This document shows positions 1-8,251 of a stretch of DNA of 43,944 nucleotides, in pieces. Positions within the stretch are counted from its first letter, which is position 1. The number at the start of each line of letters is the position of its first letter. The DNA comes from Burkholderiaceae bacterium. GTDB taxonomy: Bacteria; Pseudomonadota; Gammaproteobacteria; Burkholderiales; Burkholderiaceae_C. The stretch spans positions 1-43,944 of the forward strand of contig JACKLO010000029.1 in assembly GCA_024235915.1 (NCBI GenBank), read 5' to 3'. The translations under genes were made by a program, and so were the position numbers. The notes beneath the pieces are model-generated. The model did no database searches and was not told the origin of the DNA. It saw only the letters and a list, made by a program, of their open reading frames with translations.

Positions 1-872
1 GCGCGGTCAGCGTGGCCAGCGGCGCCGCCTGGGCAGCCCTGGGGTCGGACACCGGCGGCTCCATCCGCATCCCCGCTGCGCTGCAGGGCCTGGTCGGGTT
101 CAAGGGCACGCAGCGCCTCGTGCCGCTCGATGGTGCCGTGCCGTTGTCGACCACCTTGGACACCGCTTGTGCCATCACCCGTTCGGTGCGTGACGCCGTG
201 CGCGTGCACGAGGTCCTGGCCGCGCGTCGCGTGGCCGCGCCGACCCGCGGACCGGCCGACTGGCGCTTCATGGTGCCGACGACGCTGATGCTCGATGCCC
301 TCGAACCCGCCATCGCGGCGGCGTTCGGTGCTGCGCTGCAGGCGCTGCGTGATGCCGGCGCCACCGTGGTCGAACGGCCCTTGCCAGCGCTGGCCGAACT
401 CGCCGCGCTGAATGCCGCTGGCGGGTTTGCCGCCGCCGAGAGCTGGGCCTGGCATCGCCAGCGGCTGGCGGCCCGTGGAGAACGCTACGACCCGCGCGTG
501 GCGCTGCGCATCCGCCGCGGTGAAGCCATGGGTGCGGCCGACTACATCGACCTGCTGGCCGCCCGCCAACGCTGGATCACCCGGGTGGAAACGGCCACCG
601 CAGGATTCGACGCCCTGCTCGCACCGACCGTGCCGCTGCTGCCACCACCCATCGCACCGCTGGTGGCCAACGATGCCAACTTCTTCGCCGTCAACGCGCT
701 GCTGCTGCGCAATCCGTCGGTGGTCAACTTCCTGGACGGCTGCGCCATCTCCCTGCCCTGCCACACACCCGGCGACTGGCCCGTGGGCCTGATGCTGTTT
801 GCGCCCGCGTTGGCCGACGACCGCCTGCTCGCGGCCGCCACGTTCGCCGAAGCGGTGCTGCCGGCACGCTGA
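1..872 (+). CDS. Amidase signature family hydrolase (5' truncated)
   Basis: This is the C-terminal part of an amidase-signature enzyme, which hydrolyses amide bonds with a Ser-cisSer-Lys triad. The reading frame is open from the window edge (first full codon at base 3) to TGA at 870-872. The visible start reads AVSVASGAAWAALGSDTGGS and continues IRIPA, the core of the family signature, and the serine in TGGS is the expected acyl nucleophile. The upstream lysine and cis-serine lie outside the window. The first GTG in the window (base 12) is internal and not a start. Substrate cannot be set: aliphatic amidases, allophanate hydrolase-like enzymes and GatA-like paralogues share this core. It is followed after 10 bases by a DadA-like oxidase, so a role in nitrogen or amino-acid use is an inference. 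Confidence 0.85.
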   Translation, partial: AVSVASGAAWAALGSDTGGSIRIPAALQGLVGFKGTQRLVPLDGAVPLSTTLDTACAITRSVRDAVRVHEVLAARRVAAPTRGPADWRFMVPTTLMLDALEPAIAAAFGAALQALRDAGATVVERPLPALAELAALNAAGGFAAAESWAWHRQRLAARGERYDPRVALRIRRGEAMGAADYIDLLAARQRWITRVETATAGFDALLAPTVPLLPPPIAPLVANDANFFAVNALLLRNPSVVNFLDGCAISLPCHTPGDWPVGLMLFAPALADDRLLAAATFAEAVLPAR

Positions 873-882
873 CCTTTTCAAC

Positions 883-2136
883 ATGCGCATTGCCATCATC
901 GGCGCCGGCATCATCGGCGTCACGACCGCGTACGAACTGGCAGCCGACGGCCACAGCGTCAGCGTCTTCGAACGCGGCAGTGCCGTGGCCGACGGCACCA
1001 GCTTCGCCAACGCCGGCGTCATCGCACCGGGCTATGTGACACCCTGGGCCGCGCCGGGCATGGCCTGGAAGGTGCTGCGCCAGATGGCCGGCCGCCATGC
1101 CGCCGTGCGCGTGGCGCCGTCATCGCTGTGGCGCGACGCGCCTTGGCTGTGGCGCTGGTGGCGCGCCTGCCGTCCGGCGGTGTACGGTGGCAACCGGACG
1201 CACATGCATCGCCTTGCGCGTTACAGCCAGGAGCGTGTGGCGAGCCTGACCCAACGCCTGCAGCTCGACTACGAGCGCGGCCAGGGCTACATGGTGCTGT
1301 TGCGGGGCGAGCGGGAGCTCACTGCCGCCCGCGGTAGCCTGAAGCTGCTGGCTGAACTGGGTGTGAGCTTCGAACTGCTGGACGCGGCGCGTGCGCGGCA
1401 GCAGGAACCTGGTCTGAACCCGGACATGCCGCTGCGGGCTGCCATCCACCTGCCGCAGGACGGCGTTGGTAACTGTCGTCAGTTCGCGCATCTGCTGAAG
1501 GCCGAAGCCCAGAAGCTTGGCGCGCAGTTCCATTTCCAGCAGACAGTGCGCCGGCTGCAGCCCGGCGCCACCGTGACGCTGGACTTGGCCGATGGACCGC
1601 AGACCTTCGATGCCGCCGTCGTCTGCGCCGGCGTGGACGCCGGTGCGCTGTTGACGCCGCTGGGCCTGCGCCTGCCACTGCTGCCGGTGTGGGGCTATTC
1701 GCTGACGGCGCCGCTGCGCGAACTGGAGCATGCGCCGGACCTGGGCCCGCGCAGCGCATTGATGGACGAACGCTTCAAGGTCGCGATCTCCCGCCTGGGC
1801 CGGCGGGTGCGCGTGGCCGGCAGCGCCGAACTGGGCGGGCAGGCCGGGCGCTTCCACCCGGGCGCCATGGCCACGCTGCACAAGGTGCTGGACGACTGGT
1901 TCCCCGGTGCTGCGCAGTTGGCGCAGGCGCAGCGCTGGAAAGGGGCCCGACCCATGCTGCCGGACGGCCCGCCGGTGATCGGGCCCAGCGGCCGCGATGG
2001 CCTCTGGCTCAACCTGGGCCACGGCTCCAGCGGCTGGGCGCTCTCGGCGGGCTCGGCGCGTGCACTGGCCGACCAGTTGGGGGGTCGGAAGCCCGCGATC
2101 GCGCTGGACGGACTGGGCGTCGACCGCCTGGCGTGA
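883..2136 (+). CDS. dadA: D-amino acid dehydrogenase-like FAD oxidoreductase
   Basis: A protein of 417 residues, the usual DadA length. It opens with a Rossmann FAD-binding motif at about residues 4-12 (IIGAGIIG) and an acidic residue at the end of the second strand (SVFER). A DadA-like region follows (TSFANAGVIAPGYVTPWAAP), and the C-terminal FAD part has GPSGRDGLWLNLGHGSSGW. Members of the DadA family oxidise D-amino acids, passing electrons to the membrane quinone pool. ATG at 883 was chosen because the FAD fold starts right there; the longer open frame runs back into the amidase. No clear Shine-Dalgarno is visible, so translation may be coupled to the amidase 10 bases upstream. Glycine/sarcosine oxidase-type paralogues cannot be excluded. 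Confidence 0.85.
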   Translation: MRIAIIGAGIIGVTTAYELAADGHSVSVFERGSAVADGTSFANAGVIAPGYVTPWAAPGMAWKVLRQMAGRHAAVRVAPSSLWRDAPWLWRWWRACRPAVYGGNRTHMHRLARYSQERVASLTQRLQLDYERGQGYMVLLRGERELTAARGSLKLLAELGVSFELLDAARARQQEPGLNPDMPLRAAIHLPQDGVGNCRQFAHLLKAEAQKLGAQFHFQQTVRRLQPGATVTLDLADGPQTFDAAVVCAGVDAGALLTPLGLRLPLLPVWGYSLTAPLRELEHAPDLGPRSALMDERFKVAISRLGRRVRVAGSAELGGQAGRFHPGAMATLHKVLDDWFPGAAQLAQAQRWKGARPMLPDGPPVIGPSGRDGLWLNLGHGSSGWALSAGSARALADQLGGRKPAIALDGLGVDRLA

Positions 2137-2149
2137 GACAGTGGGGCGC

Positions 2150-3667
2150 ATGGCCACCTCTCGCCCTGCCCCCCACTGCATGCCCACGGCCGTCCTGCCG
2201 GCCACGCGGCCCTGGCCGCTGCACGACACGGTGGCATCGCGCGCACTGGAGGCCTCGGCCGCAGCAGCATTGCCCTCCCATGCGCTGATGGCCCGTGCGG
2301 GGCGCGGCGTGGCCCGGCTGGCCTTGGCCCTGGCGCCTCGTGCGCGCCGCGTATTGGCATTGGCCGGCCCTGGCAACAATGGCGGCGATGCGCTCGTCGC
2401 GGCAGTTCACCTGCACGATGCCGGTCTGGCGGTTTCGGTGGCCTTGCTGGCCGATCCCGACCGACTGCCGGCCGACGCGGCCTGGGCCCTGGCCCAGGCG
2501 CGGACCCGCCCCGATCTGGACATCCGTCAGGGCATGCCGAACGCCTGGCACGCCGACCTGGTGATGGACGGCCTGCTGGGACTGGGCCTGTCGCGTGCTC
2601 CGGCCGGCCCGGTGGCCGACGCCATCGCAGCGGTCAACCATGCCGGCGTGCCTGTGCTGTCCATCGACCTGCCCTCCGGATTGGATGGCGATCGCGGCAC
2701 CGCCTTCGATCTCGCGGCCATTCGTGCCACGCACACGCTGGCGCTGCTCAGCCTGAAGCCCGGCCTGTTCACGGCCGAAGGCCGCGACCACGCCGGCCAG
2801 GTCTGGTTCGACGACCTCGGCGTTCCGCCATCGAACACGCCGCTGCGGCTTGCCGGACCACCGGACGCCGCGAACGCACCCCATGCCTCGCACAAGGGGC
2901 AGTTCGGTGACCTGGTCGTCATCGGGGGTGACGTCGGCATGGGCGGGGCCGCCGTGCTGGCGGCCCATGCCGGCCTGGCGGCCGGTGCCGGCCGGGTCTA
3001 CCTGGGCAGTCTGGGGCGTGATGCCTTTGCCGCGAGCCGGCCCGAGTTGATGCAACGCCAGGTGCCTGCGCTGCTGGCGCCACCCGATCTGCAGGCGCGC
3101 ACGGTCGTGGCTGGCTGTGGTGGCGGCGAAGCCGTGCGCGCGGTGCTACCGCCCCTGCTTCACCACGCCGGACGTCTGGTGCTGGATGCCGACGCACTGA
3201 ACACGGTGGCCGATGATGCGAGTCTGCAGGTCGCCGTGATCACACGCAGCGCGGCCGGCCGACCCACACTGATGACACCGCATCCGCTGGAAGCGGCCAG
3301 GCTGCTGGGCACCTCCACAGCGGCCGTTCAAGCGGATCGTGTGTCGGCCGCGCGTGCCATGGCCGCCCGGTTCAACGCCGTCGTCGTGCTCAAGGGATCA
3401 GGCAGCGCTGTCGCGGCGCCCGATGGCAGCGTCACGATCTGCCCCTTCGGCAATGCGCGTTTGTCCACCGCCGGCACCGGCGACGTGCTCGCCGGCTGGC
3501 TGGGTGGTTTGTGGTCGCGCACGGCGTCTGCGGCAGGAGGCACAGCCGCCTTGGCGGAGATCGCCTGCACCGGTGTCGCCCGACATGGCCTGGCCGCAGA
3601 GCTGGCACCAGGCCAGGGCCCGCTGCTGGCGGCCGACCTGATCCGGGCCATGCAGCGGGCCACCTGA
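2150..3667 (+). CDS. nnr: Bifunctional NAD(P)H-hydrate epimerase / ADP-dependent dehydratase
   Basis: This enzyme repairs damaged hydrated nicotinamide cofactors: the N-terminal half epimerises NAD(P)HX and the C-terminal half dehydrates the S form with ADP. From ATG 2150 it is 505 residues, the usual fused YjeF length. The epimerase half shows GPGNNGGD (residues 73-80), VMDGLLGLGL and SIDLPSGLDG. The dehydratase half starts at HKGQFGDLVVIGG (about 248-260) and has the nucleotide-binding STAGTGDVLAGWLGGL near 439-454. The start may instead be ATG 2180, which gives MPTAVLPATRPWPLH; neither has a strong ribosome site. It follows dadA by 13 bases, probably in the same transcript. Its TGA stop lies inside the first unit of a 14-bp tandem repeat. 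Confidence 0.92.
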   Translation: MATSRPAPHCMPTAVLPATRPWPLHDTVASRALEASAAAALPSHALMARAGRGVARLALALAPRARRVLALAGPGNNGGDALVAAVHLHDAGLAVSVALLADPDRLPADAAWALAQARTRPDLDIRQGMPNAWHADLVMDGLLGLGLSRAPAGPVADAIAAVNHAGVPVLSIDLPSGLDGDRGTAFDLAAIRATHTLALLSLKPGLFTAEGRDHAGQVWFDDLGVPPSNTPLRLAGPPDAANAPHASHKGQFGDLVVIGGDVGMGGAAVLAAHAGLAAGAGRVYLGSLGRDAFAASRPELMQRQVPALLAPPDLQARTVVAGCGGGEAVRAVLPPLLHHAGRLVLDADALNTVADDASLQVAVITRSAAGRPTLMTPHPLEAARLLGTSTAAVQADRVSAARAMAARFNAVVVLKGSGSAVAAPDGSVTICPFGNARLSTAGTGDVLAGWLGGLWSRTASAAGGTAALAEIACTGVARHGLAAELAPGQGPLLAADLIRAMQRAT

Positions 3668-3694
3668 GGCGGGCCACCTGAGGCGGGCCACCTG
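3655..3694. repeat. 14-bp tandem repeat, about 2.9 copies
   Basis: The unit gcgggccacctgag occurs at 3655-3668 and 3669-3682, with a third partial copy (gcgggccacctg) at 3683-3694. The first unit carries the end of the nnr coding region including its TGA stop (3665-3667). The array fills half of the 75-base gap between nnr and the convergent RNase R gene. Confidence 0.95.
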
Positions 3695-3742
3695 CCGCCG
3701 GTCACTTGGCGCGCATAGCGCCGGCGCCGCCGGGCAACGGCG

Positions 3743-5941
3743 TCAGCGTGCCTTGCGCGCCGGGGCGCTGCGCCCCTTCTTCGCCGGTGGTGCGCCCTTG
3801 CGCGCCTTGCTGCGCTGCGCTTTCCCGGCCCGGTCAGCCGCCTGTACCGCCGCCAGCTCATCGACAGCACTGGCCTTGACGCGTGCACGGTCGGGCCGAC
3901 CGGCAGCCAGCAGGCGGTCGCCCTGCCCCTCTCGTACCATGCGGAAGTCGATGCGCCGGCCATCCAGGTCCACCCGGCTGACCTGCACGCGCACCCGCGT
4001 GCCGACACCGTAGCGCACGCCGGTGCGCTCGCCGCGCAATTCCTGGCGCACCTCGTCGAAGCGGTAGTACTCGCCACCGAGTTCGGTGATGTGCACCAGG
4101 CCCTCCACGTACAGCGCGTCGAGCGTGACGAAGAGGCCGAAGCCGGCCACGGCGCTGACCGTGCCGCTGAACTCCTCGCCCAGGCGGTCGCGCATGTAGC
4201 GGCACTTCAGCCAGGCTTCGACGTCACGCGACGCCTCGTCGGCGCGCCGCTCGTTGGCGCTGCAATGCTGGCCGGCCTGTTCCCACAGTTCCAGCTCTCG
4301 CGTCGCGGCCTTGGGCGGCTTGGGCAGCAGGCGACCGCCCTTGCGCAACGGCGGTGGCGGCGGCACCGTGTCCACCAGGCTGAGGTGGTAGCGCTTCTTG
4401 CCCAGCAGGGCCTTGATCACGCGGTGCACCAGCAAGTCCGGGTAGCGACGGATGGGGCTGGTGAAGTGCGTGTACGCCGGATACGCCAAGCCGAAGTGCC
4501 CCGCATTGGCCGGCGAGTACACCGCCTGCTGCATCGAGCGCAGCAGCATGGTGTGGATCTGCGACGCGTCGGGCCTGTCCTTGGTGGACGCTGCCAGCGT
4601 GGCCATCTCCTTGGGCGTCGGCTCGTCACTCAGGTGCAGCCCCAGCCCCAGCGCGCGCAGGTAGTTCTGCAGCGCGATGCGCTTCTCGGGCGTCGGGCCT
4701 TCATGCACCCGATAAAGCGACGGATGTTCCGCGGTGGCGATGAAATCGGCGGCGCAGACGTTGGCCGCGAGCATCGCCTCTTCAATCAGTCGGTGGGCAT
4801 CGTTGCGCGTGCGCGGCACGATCTTCTCGATGCGGCCGTCGGCGTCGCAGACGATCTGCGTCTCCGTGGTCTCGAAATCCATCGCGCCGCGCTGCGCACG
4901 CTGCTTGAGCAGCGCACGGTAGAGGTCATGCAGGTGCAGCAGGTGTGGCAGCAGGTCGGCGTGCTTCTGCGCCTCCGGCCCACGCGTGTTGGCCAGCGCC
5001 GCCGCCACCTCGGTGTAGGTGAAGCGCGCGTGCGAGCGGATGACCGCCGGATAGAACTGGTAGGCCTCCACGCTCCCGTCGCCCTGGACGACCATGTCGC
5101 ACACCATGGCCAGACGCTCGACCTCCGGGTTCAGCGAGCACAGGCCGTTGGACAGCTTTTCCGGGAGCATGGGGATCACGCGGCGCGGGAAATAGACCGA
5201 GGTCGCACGCTCGTAGGCGTCGGCGTCCAGCGGTTCGCCAGGCTTGACGTAGTGGCTGACGTCGGCAATCGCCACCAGCAGTCGCCAGCCCTCGACCGCG
5301 CTCTTGCCACGGCCGCGCTTGAACGGCTCGCAGTACACGGCGTCGTCGAAGTCACGCGCATCCTCACCGTCGATGGTGACCAGGGGCACGTCCGTCAGGT
5401 CGATGCGTTGCCGGCGGTCGGCCGGACGGATCTTCTCCGGCAGCGCCGCCGCCTGCGCCAGGGTTTCGGGGCTGAAGCGGTGCGGCACCTCGTACTTGCG
5501 CACCGCGATCTCGATCTCCATGCCGGAATCGTCGATCTCGCCCAGGACCTCGGACACCCGACCCACCGGCTGCGCGTGCAGCGAAGGCGTCTCGGTGAGT
5601 TCCACCGCCACGACCTGCCCCGCCTGGGCGCCGGCAATGGCGTTCTTCGGGATCAGGATGTCCTGCCCGAACCGCCGGTCCTCCGGCGCCACCAACCAGT
5701 GCCCGCCTTCATGCAGCAGGCGGCCGATCAACGGGGCCTTGCGCCGTTCGAGGATGTCGATCACGCGGCCCTCGGGACGGCCCTTGCGGTCCAACCGCAG
5801 CACGCGAACACGCACGCGGTCACGGTGCAGCACGGCGCGCATTTCCTGCGGCGGCAGATAAATGCTGGCGTCGCCGTCGTCACGCAGCACGAAGCCGTGA
5901 CCGTCACGGTGGCCTTCAACGATGCCTTCGACTTCGGCCAA
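3743..5941 (-). CDS. rnr: Ribonuclease R, lacking the N-terminal helix-turn-helix domain
   Basis: A 3'-5' exoribonuclease that degrades structured RNA. From the TTG at 5941 it is 732 residues, against about 800 for E. coli RNase R. Domains in order: cold-shock-like domain 1 from residue 4 (VEGIVEGHRDGHGFVL), a second RNA-binding domain (about 70-135), the RNB catalytic domain with the acidic cluster DGEDARDFDD (191-200) and HFTSPIRRYPDLLVHR, an S1 domain (GTVSAVAGFGLFVTLDALYV) and a basic Lys/Arg/Ala tail. The usual N-terminal HTH domain is absent. No ATG or GTG is available. TTG 5941 has no ribosome site; an AAAGGA at 5991-5996 instead sits 7 bases ahead of an in-frame AUC (5983-5981), which would add 14 residues. 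The stop (3743-3745) faces nnr convergently. Confidence 0.93.
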   Translation of the reverse strand: MAEVEGIVEGHRDGHGFVLRDDGDASIYLPPQEMRAVLHRDRVRVRVLRLDRKGRPEGRVIDILERRKAPLIGRLLHEGGHWLVAPEDRRFGQDILIPKNAIAGAQAGQVVAVELTETPSLHAQPVGRVSEVLGEIDDSGMEIEIAVRKYEVPHRFSPETLAQAAALPEKIRPADRRQRIDLTDVPLVTIDGEDARDFDDAVYCEPFKRGRGKSAVEGWRLLVAIADVSHYVKPGEPLDADAYERATSVYFPRRVIPMLPEKLSNGLCSLNPEVERLAMVCDMVVQGDGSVEAYQFYPAVIRSHARFTYTEVAAALANTRGPEAQKHADLLPHLLHLHDLYRALLKQRAQRGAMDFETTETQIVCDADGRIEKIVPRTRNDAHRLIEEAMLAANVCAADFIATAEHPSLYRVHEGPTPEKRIALQNYLRALGLGLHLSDEPTPKEMATLAASTKDRPDASQIHTMLLRSMQQAVYSPANAGHFGLAYPAYTHFTSPIRRYPDLLVHRVIKALLGKKRYHLSLVDTVPPPPPLRKGGRLLPKPPKAATRELELWEQAGQHCSANERRADEASRDVEAWLKCRYMRDRLGEEFSGTVSAVAGFGLFVTLDALYVEGLVHITELGGEYYRFDEVRQELRGERTGVRYGVGTRVRVQVSRVDLDGRRIDFRMVREGQGDRLLAAGRPDRARVKASAVDELAAVQAADRAGKAQRSKARKGAPPAKKGRSAPARKAR

Positions 5942-5961
5942 CAGGCTCGGTGCGGAGGGAC

Positions 5962-5991
5962 TTGCGGAGTTTTCTTTTTTGATGGTATAGT
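5962..5991 (+). promoter_or_regulatory. Probable sigma-70 promoter of tRNA-Leu
   Basis: A -10 box TATAGT at 5986-5991 (5 of 6 to consensus) lies 18 bases after a weak -35 TTGCGG at 5962-5967. Transcription would start near 5998 and give a leader of about 55 bases before the tRNA. The promoter lies over the translation start region of the divergent rnr gene. Confidence 0.55.
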
Positions 5992-6009
5992 CCTTTGTTC
6001 CTGAGACGA

Positions 6010-6044
6010 CGCGCTCTGCTACTGCGAAAGCAGTGACAAGCGCG
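6010..6044 (+). other. Stem-loop in the tRNA-Leu leader
   Basis: An outer stem CGCGCT (6010-6015) pairs with AGCGCG (6039-6044). An inner stem ACTGC (6021-6025) pairs with GCAGT (6030-6034) around a GAAA tetraloop, with a small internal loop between the two. It lies between the predicted start of transcription and the mature tRNA 5' end, 8 bases before it, so it may influence 5' processing. The pairing is visible; the role is inferred. Confidence 0.5.
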
Positions 6045-6052
6045 ACTCACTT

Positions 6053-6137
<85 letters not shown>

Positions 6138-6146
6138 GACGATGAT

Positions 6147-6176
6147 AAAGGCCGGCTCTTCGGAGTCGGCCTTTTT
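6147..6176 (+). terminator. Intrinsic terminator of tRNA-Leu
   Basis: The stem GGCCGGCTC (6150-6158) pairs with GAGTCGGCC (6163-6171) with one G-T wobble, around a TTCG tetraloop. It is followed by TTTTT (6172-6176) and preceded by AAA (6147-6149). The flanking A and T runs could let it also stop minus-strand transcription coming from the phosphoribosyltransferase gene. Confidence 0.93.
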
Positions 6177-6331
6177 CCATTGTGGCGGTCGTGCCCGACT
6201 GTCCTGCGTGGGTGGTGATGGGCGCCGGGGCAGAGCCGTTCCGCCTGGCCGCCGCCGCTCCCGGCAGCCGGCACCAGCCGGCAAGGGTTGCCGCGCCAGC
6301 CCTGCCGGCGCGGCGCGATCCGGCGCGAAAT

Positions 6332-6853
6332 TCAGATCGCAAACTTGCGCGCCAGCCCGTCCGGACGCAGGTTGTCGTATTCCTCGAAGGGCTGGTGGAT
6401 CCACGGGCTCGTGGGCAGCGATTCCACCGTGTAGTCCGGTGTGTAGCTGGACACGCCCTTGGTCCAGATCACCGCAGAGCGCAGTTCGCGGATGGCCGGC
6501 ATCGCGCGCAGGCGTTCGACCACCGCGCGCAGCGTGACCCCTGAGTCCGCCAGATCGTCGACGAGCAGGATGCGACCCGCGAGTTCGCCCTTGGGCAAGG
6601 TGATGTACTTGGCCATGTCCAGGCGGCCCTGGATGGTGCCTGCTTCGGCGCGGTAGGAACTCGTGGCCATGATGGCCAGCGGCTTGTCGAACACGCGCGA
6701 CAGCACGTCACCTGGTCGCATGCCACCACGGGCCAGACAGAGGATCTGGTCGAACTCCCACCCGGACGCATGCACCTTCAGCGCCAAGCGCTCGATGAGC
6801 ATGTGGTACTCGTCCCAGGACACGTACAGGTGCTTGCCGTCGTCGGTCAGCAT
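6332..6853 (-). CDS. Purine-type phosphoribosyltransferase
   Basis: A type I phosphoribosyltransferase of 173 residues, a family that joins PRPP to a base (or runs the reverse reaction). The PRPP-binding loop is clear at residues 95-108 (ILLVDDLADSGVTL), and the pyrophosphate-loop region ARGGMRPGDVLSRV is at 41-54. Its tail (SPWIHQPFEEYD) resembles xanthine/guanine or hypoxanthine phosphoribosyltransferase-like proteins. It is the last gene of the hisZ-purA unit, 36 bases after purA, so a role in purine salvage is consistent with its place. Which base it uses cannot be told from the sequence. The 155 bases between it and the tRNA-Leu terminator hold nothing I recognise. Confidence 0.88.
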   Translation of the reverse strand: MLTDDGKHLYVSWDEYHMLIERLALKVHASGWEFDQILCLARGGMRPGDVLSRVFDKPLAIMATSSYRAEAGTIQGRLDMAKYITLPKGELAGRILLVDDLADSGVTLRAVVERLRAMPAIRELRSAVIWTKGVSSYTPDYTVESLPTSPWIHQPFEEYDNLRPDGLARKFAI

Positions 6854-6889
6854 GCGCTCTCCTCGTTTGCCGATTCGGGTTCTGCGGGG

Positions 6890-8230
6890 TCAGCCGCGGT
6901 ACGGGTGCCGCAGCACGATGGTGTGCTCACGGTCGGGCCCCGTGGACACCATGTCGATGGGCGCGCCGATGAGGGCCTGCACATGCTCCAGGTAGCGGCG
7001 CGCGTTGAGCGGCAGGCGGTCCCAGGTGGTGATGCCGGCCGTGCTGTCCGTCCAGCCCGGCAGGGTTTCATAGACCGGCTCGCAGGCCTCGATCTCGTCG
7101 GCATCCAGCGGCAGGATGTCGATGGCGCGCCCGCCCAGTTGGTAGCCGGTGCAGACCTGGATCTCGGGCAGCCCGTCCAGCACGTCGAGCTTGGTGATGC
7201 ACAGGCCGGAGACGCCATTGATGATGACCGAGCGCTTGAGTGCCGGCGCATCCAGCCAGCCGCACCGGCGCGCGCGGCCGGTGACCGTGCCGCGTTCCTG
7301 ACCCACGGTGGACAGGTGGTGGCCGACGCTGCCGGGCACGTCCATCGGCAGCTCGGTGGGGAACGGCCCGCTGCCCACACGCGTGGTGTAGGCCTTGGTG
7401 ATGCCGAGCACGTAGTGCAGCATGCCCGGGCCCACACCGGAGCCTGCTGCCGCGTTGCCTGCCACGCAGTTGCTGGAAGTCACGTATGGGTAGGTGCCGT
7501 GGTCGATGTCCAGCAGCGTGCCCTGCGCACCTTCGAACAGCAGGTTGTCGCCGGCCTGATGCGCACGCTGCAGGCGGTGGCCCACATCGGCCAACATGGG
7601 CAGCAGCTGTTCGGCGGCCTTCATCGCACCATCGAAGATGGGCTGGTAAGCCAGCGCCTCAGACTTCAGGTAGCCCGTCAACTCGGCGTTGTGCAGGTCC
7701 ACCAGTTCATGCAGCTTGCGCGCCAGGCGATCGGGGTGCTTGAGGTCCTGCACACGCAGCGCACGGCGTGCGACCTTGTCCTCATAGGCCGGGCCGATGC
7801 CCTTGCCGGTGGTGCCGATCTTGCCGCTGCCGCTGGTCTCGCGCAGCGCTTCGCGGGCACGGTCGGTCTCGACGTGGAAGGGCATGATCAGCGGGCAGGA
7901 CTCGCTGAGGAACAGGCGCGAGCGTACGTCCACGCCGGCGGCTTCCAGGCGCTGGATCTCGCCGATCAGGTGCGTCGGGTCGACGACCACCCCATTGCCG
8001 ATGTAGCAGGCCACGCCGTCTCGCATCACGCCCGACGGGATCAACTGCAGCGCGGTCTTGACGCCCTTGATCACCAGCGTGTGGCCGGCGTTGTGGCCGC
8101 CCTGGAAGCGCACCACGCCCTGGGCGTGGTCGGTCAGCCAGTCGACGACCTTGCCCTTGCCTTCGTCACCCCATTGGGTGCCGACGACGACGACGTTGCG
8201 ACCGGGTGTCGCGGAGGATGGGTTAGCCAT
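6890..8230 (-). CDS. purA: Adenylosuccinate synthetase
   Basis: PurA makes adenylosuccinate from IMP and aspartate using GTP, the first committed step to AMP. The 446-residue length is slightly above the usual 430. The GTP-binding glycine loop GTQWGDEGKGKVVD is at residues 17-30, followed by the IMP-loop GGHNAGHT (44-51). Other family blocks are GKIGTTGKGIGPAYEDK and VGSGPFPTELP. ATG 8228-8230 is the start because the protein begins only about a dozen residues before the first beta strand. It lies 21 bases after hisZ and 36 before the phosphoribosyltransferase, an arrangement known in many betaproteobacteria. Confidence 0.97.
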   Translation of the reverse strand: MANPSSATPGRNVVVVGTQWGDEGKGKVVDWLTDHAQGVVRFQGGHNAGHTLVIKGVKTALQLIPSGVMRDGVACYIGNGVVVDPTHLIGEIQRLEAAGVDVRSRLFLSESCPLIMPFHVETDRAREALRETSGSGKIGTTGKGIGPAYEDKVARRALRVQDLKHPDRLARKLHELVDLHNAELTGYLKSEALAYQPIFDGAMKAAEQLLPMLADVGHRLQRAHQAGDNLLFEGAQGTLLDIDHGTYPYVTSSNCVAGNAAAGSGVGPGMLHYVLGITKAYTTRVGSGPFPTELPMDVPGSVGHHLSTVGQERGTVTGRARRCGWLDAPALKRSVIINGVSGLCITKLDVLDGLPEIQVCTGYQLGGRAIDILPLDADEIEACEPVYETLPGWTDSTAGITTWDRLPLNARRYLEHVQALIGAPIDMVSTGPDREHTIVLRHPYRG

Positions 8231-8251
8231 GGAGAAGTTCTCGAGATCGAT

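Noticed and set aside
1120..2379. A 419-codon minus-strand frame opposite dadA
   Set aside because: It shadows a well supported gene, has a low-complexity Gln/Arg/Ala composition and no recognisable domain.
3708..3722. Hairpin GGCGC/GCGCC between nnr and rnr as a terminator
   Set aside because: It is a short 5-bp stem with no T run; not enough to call.
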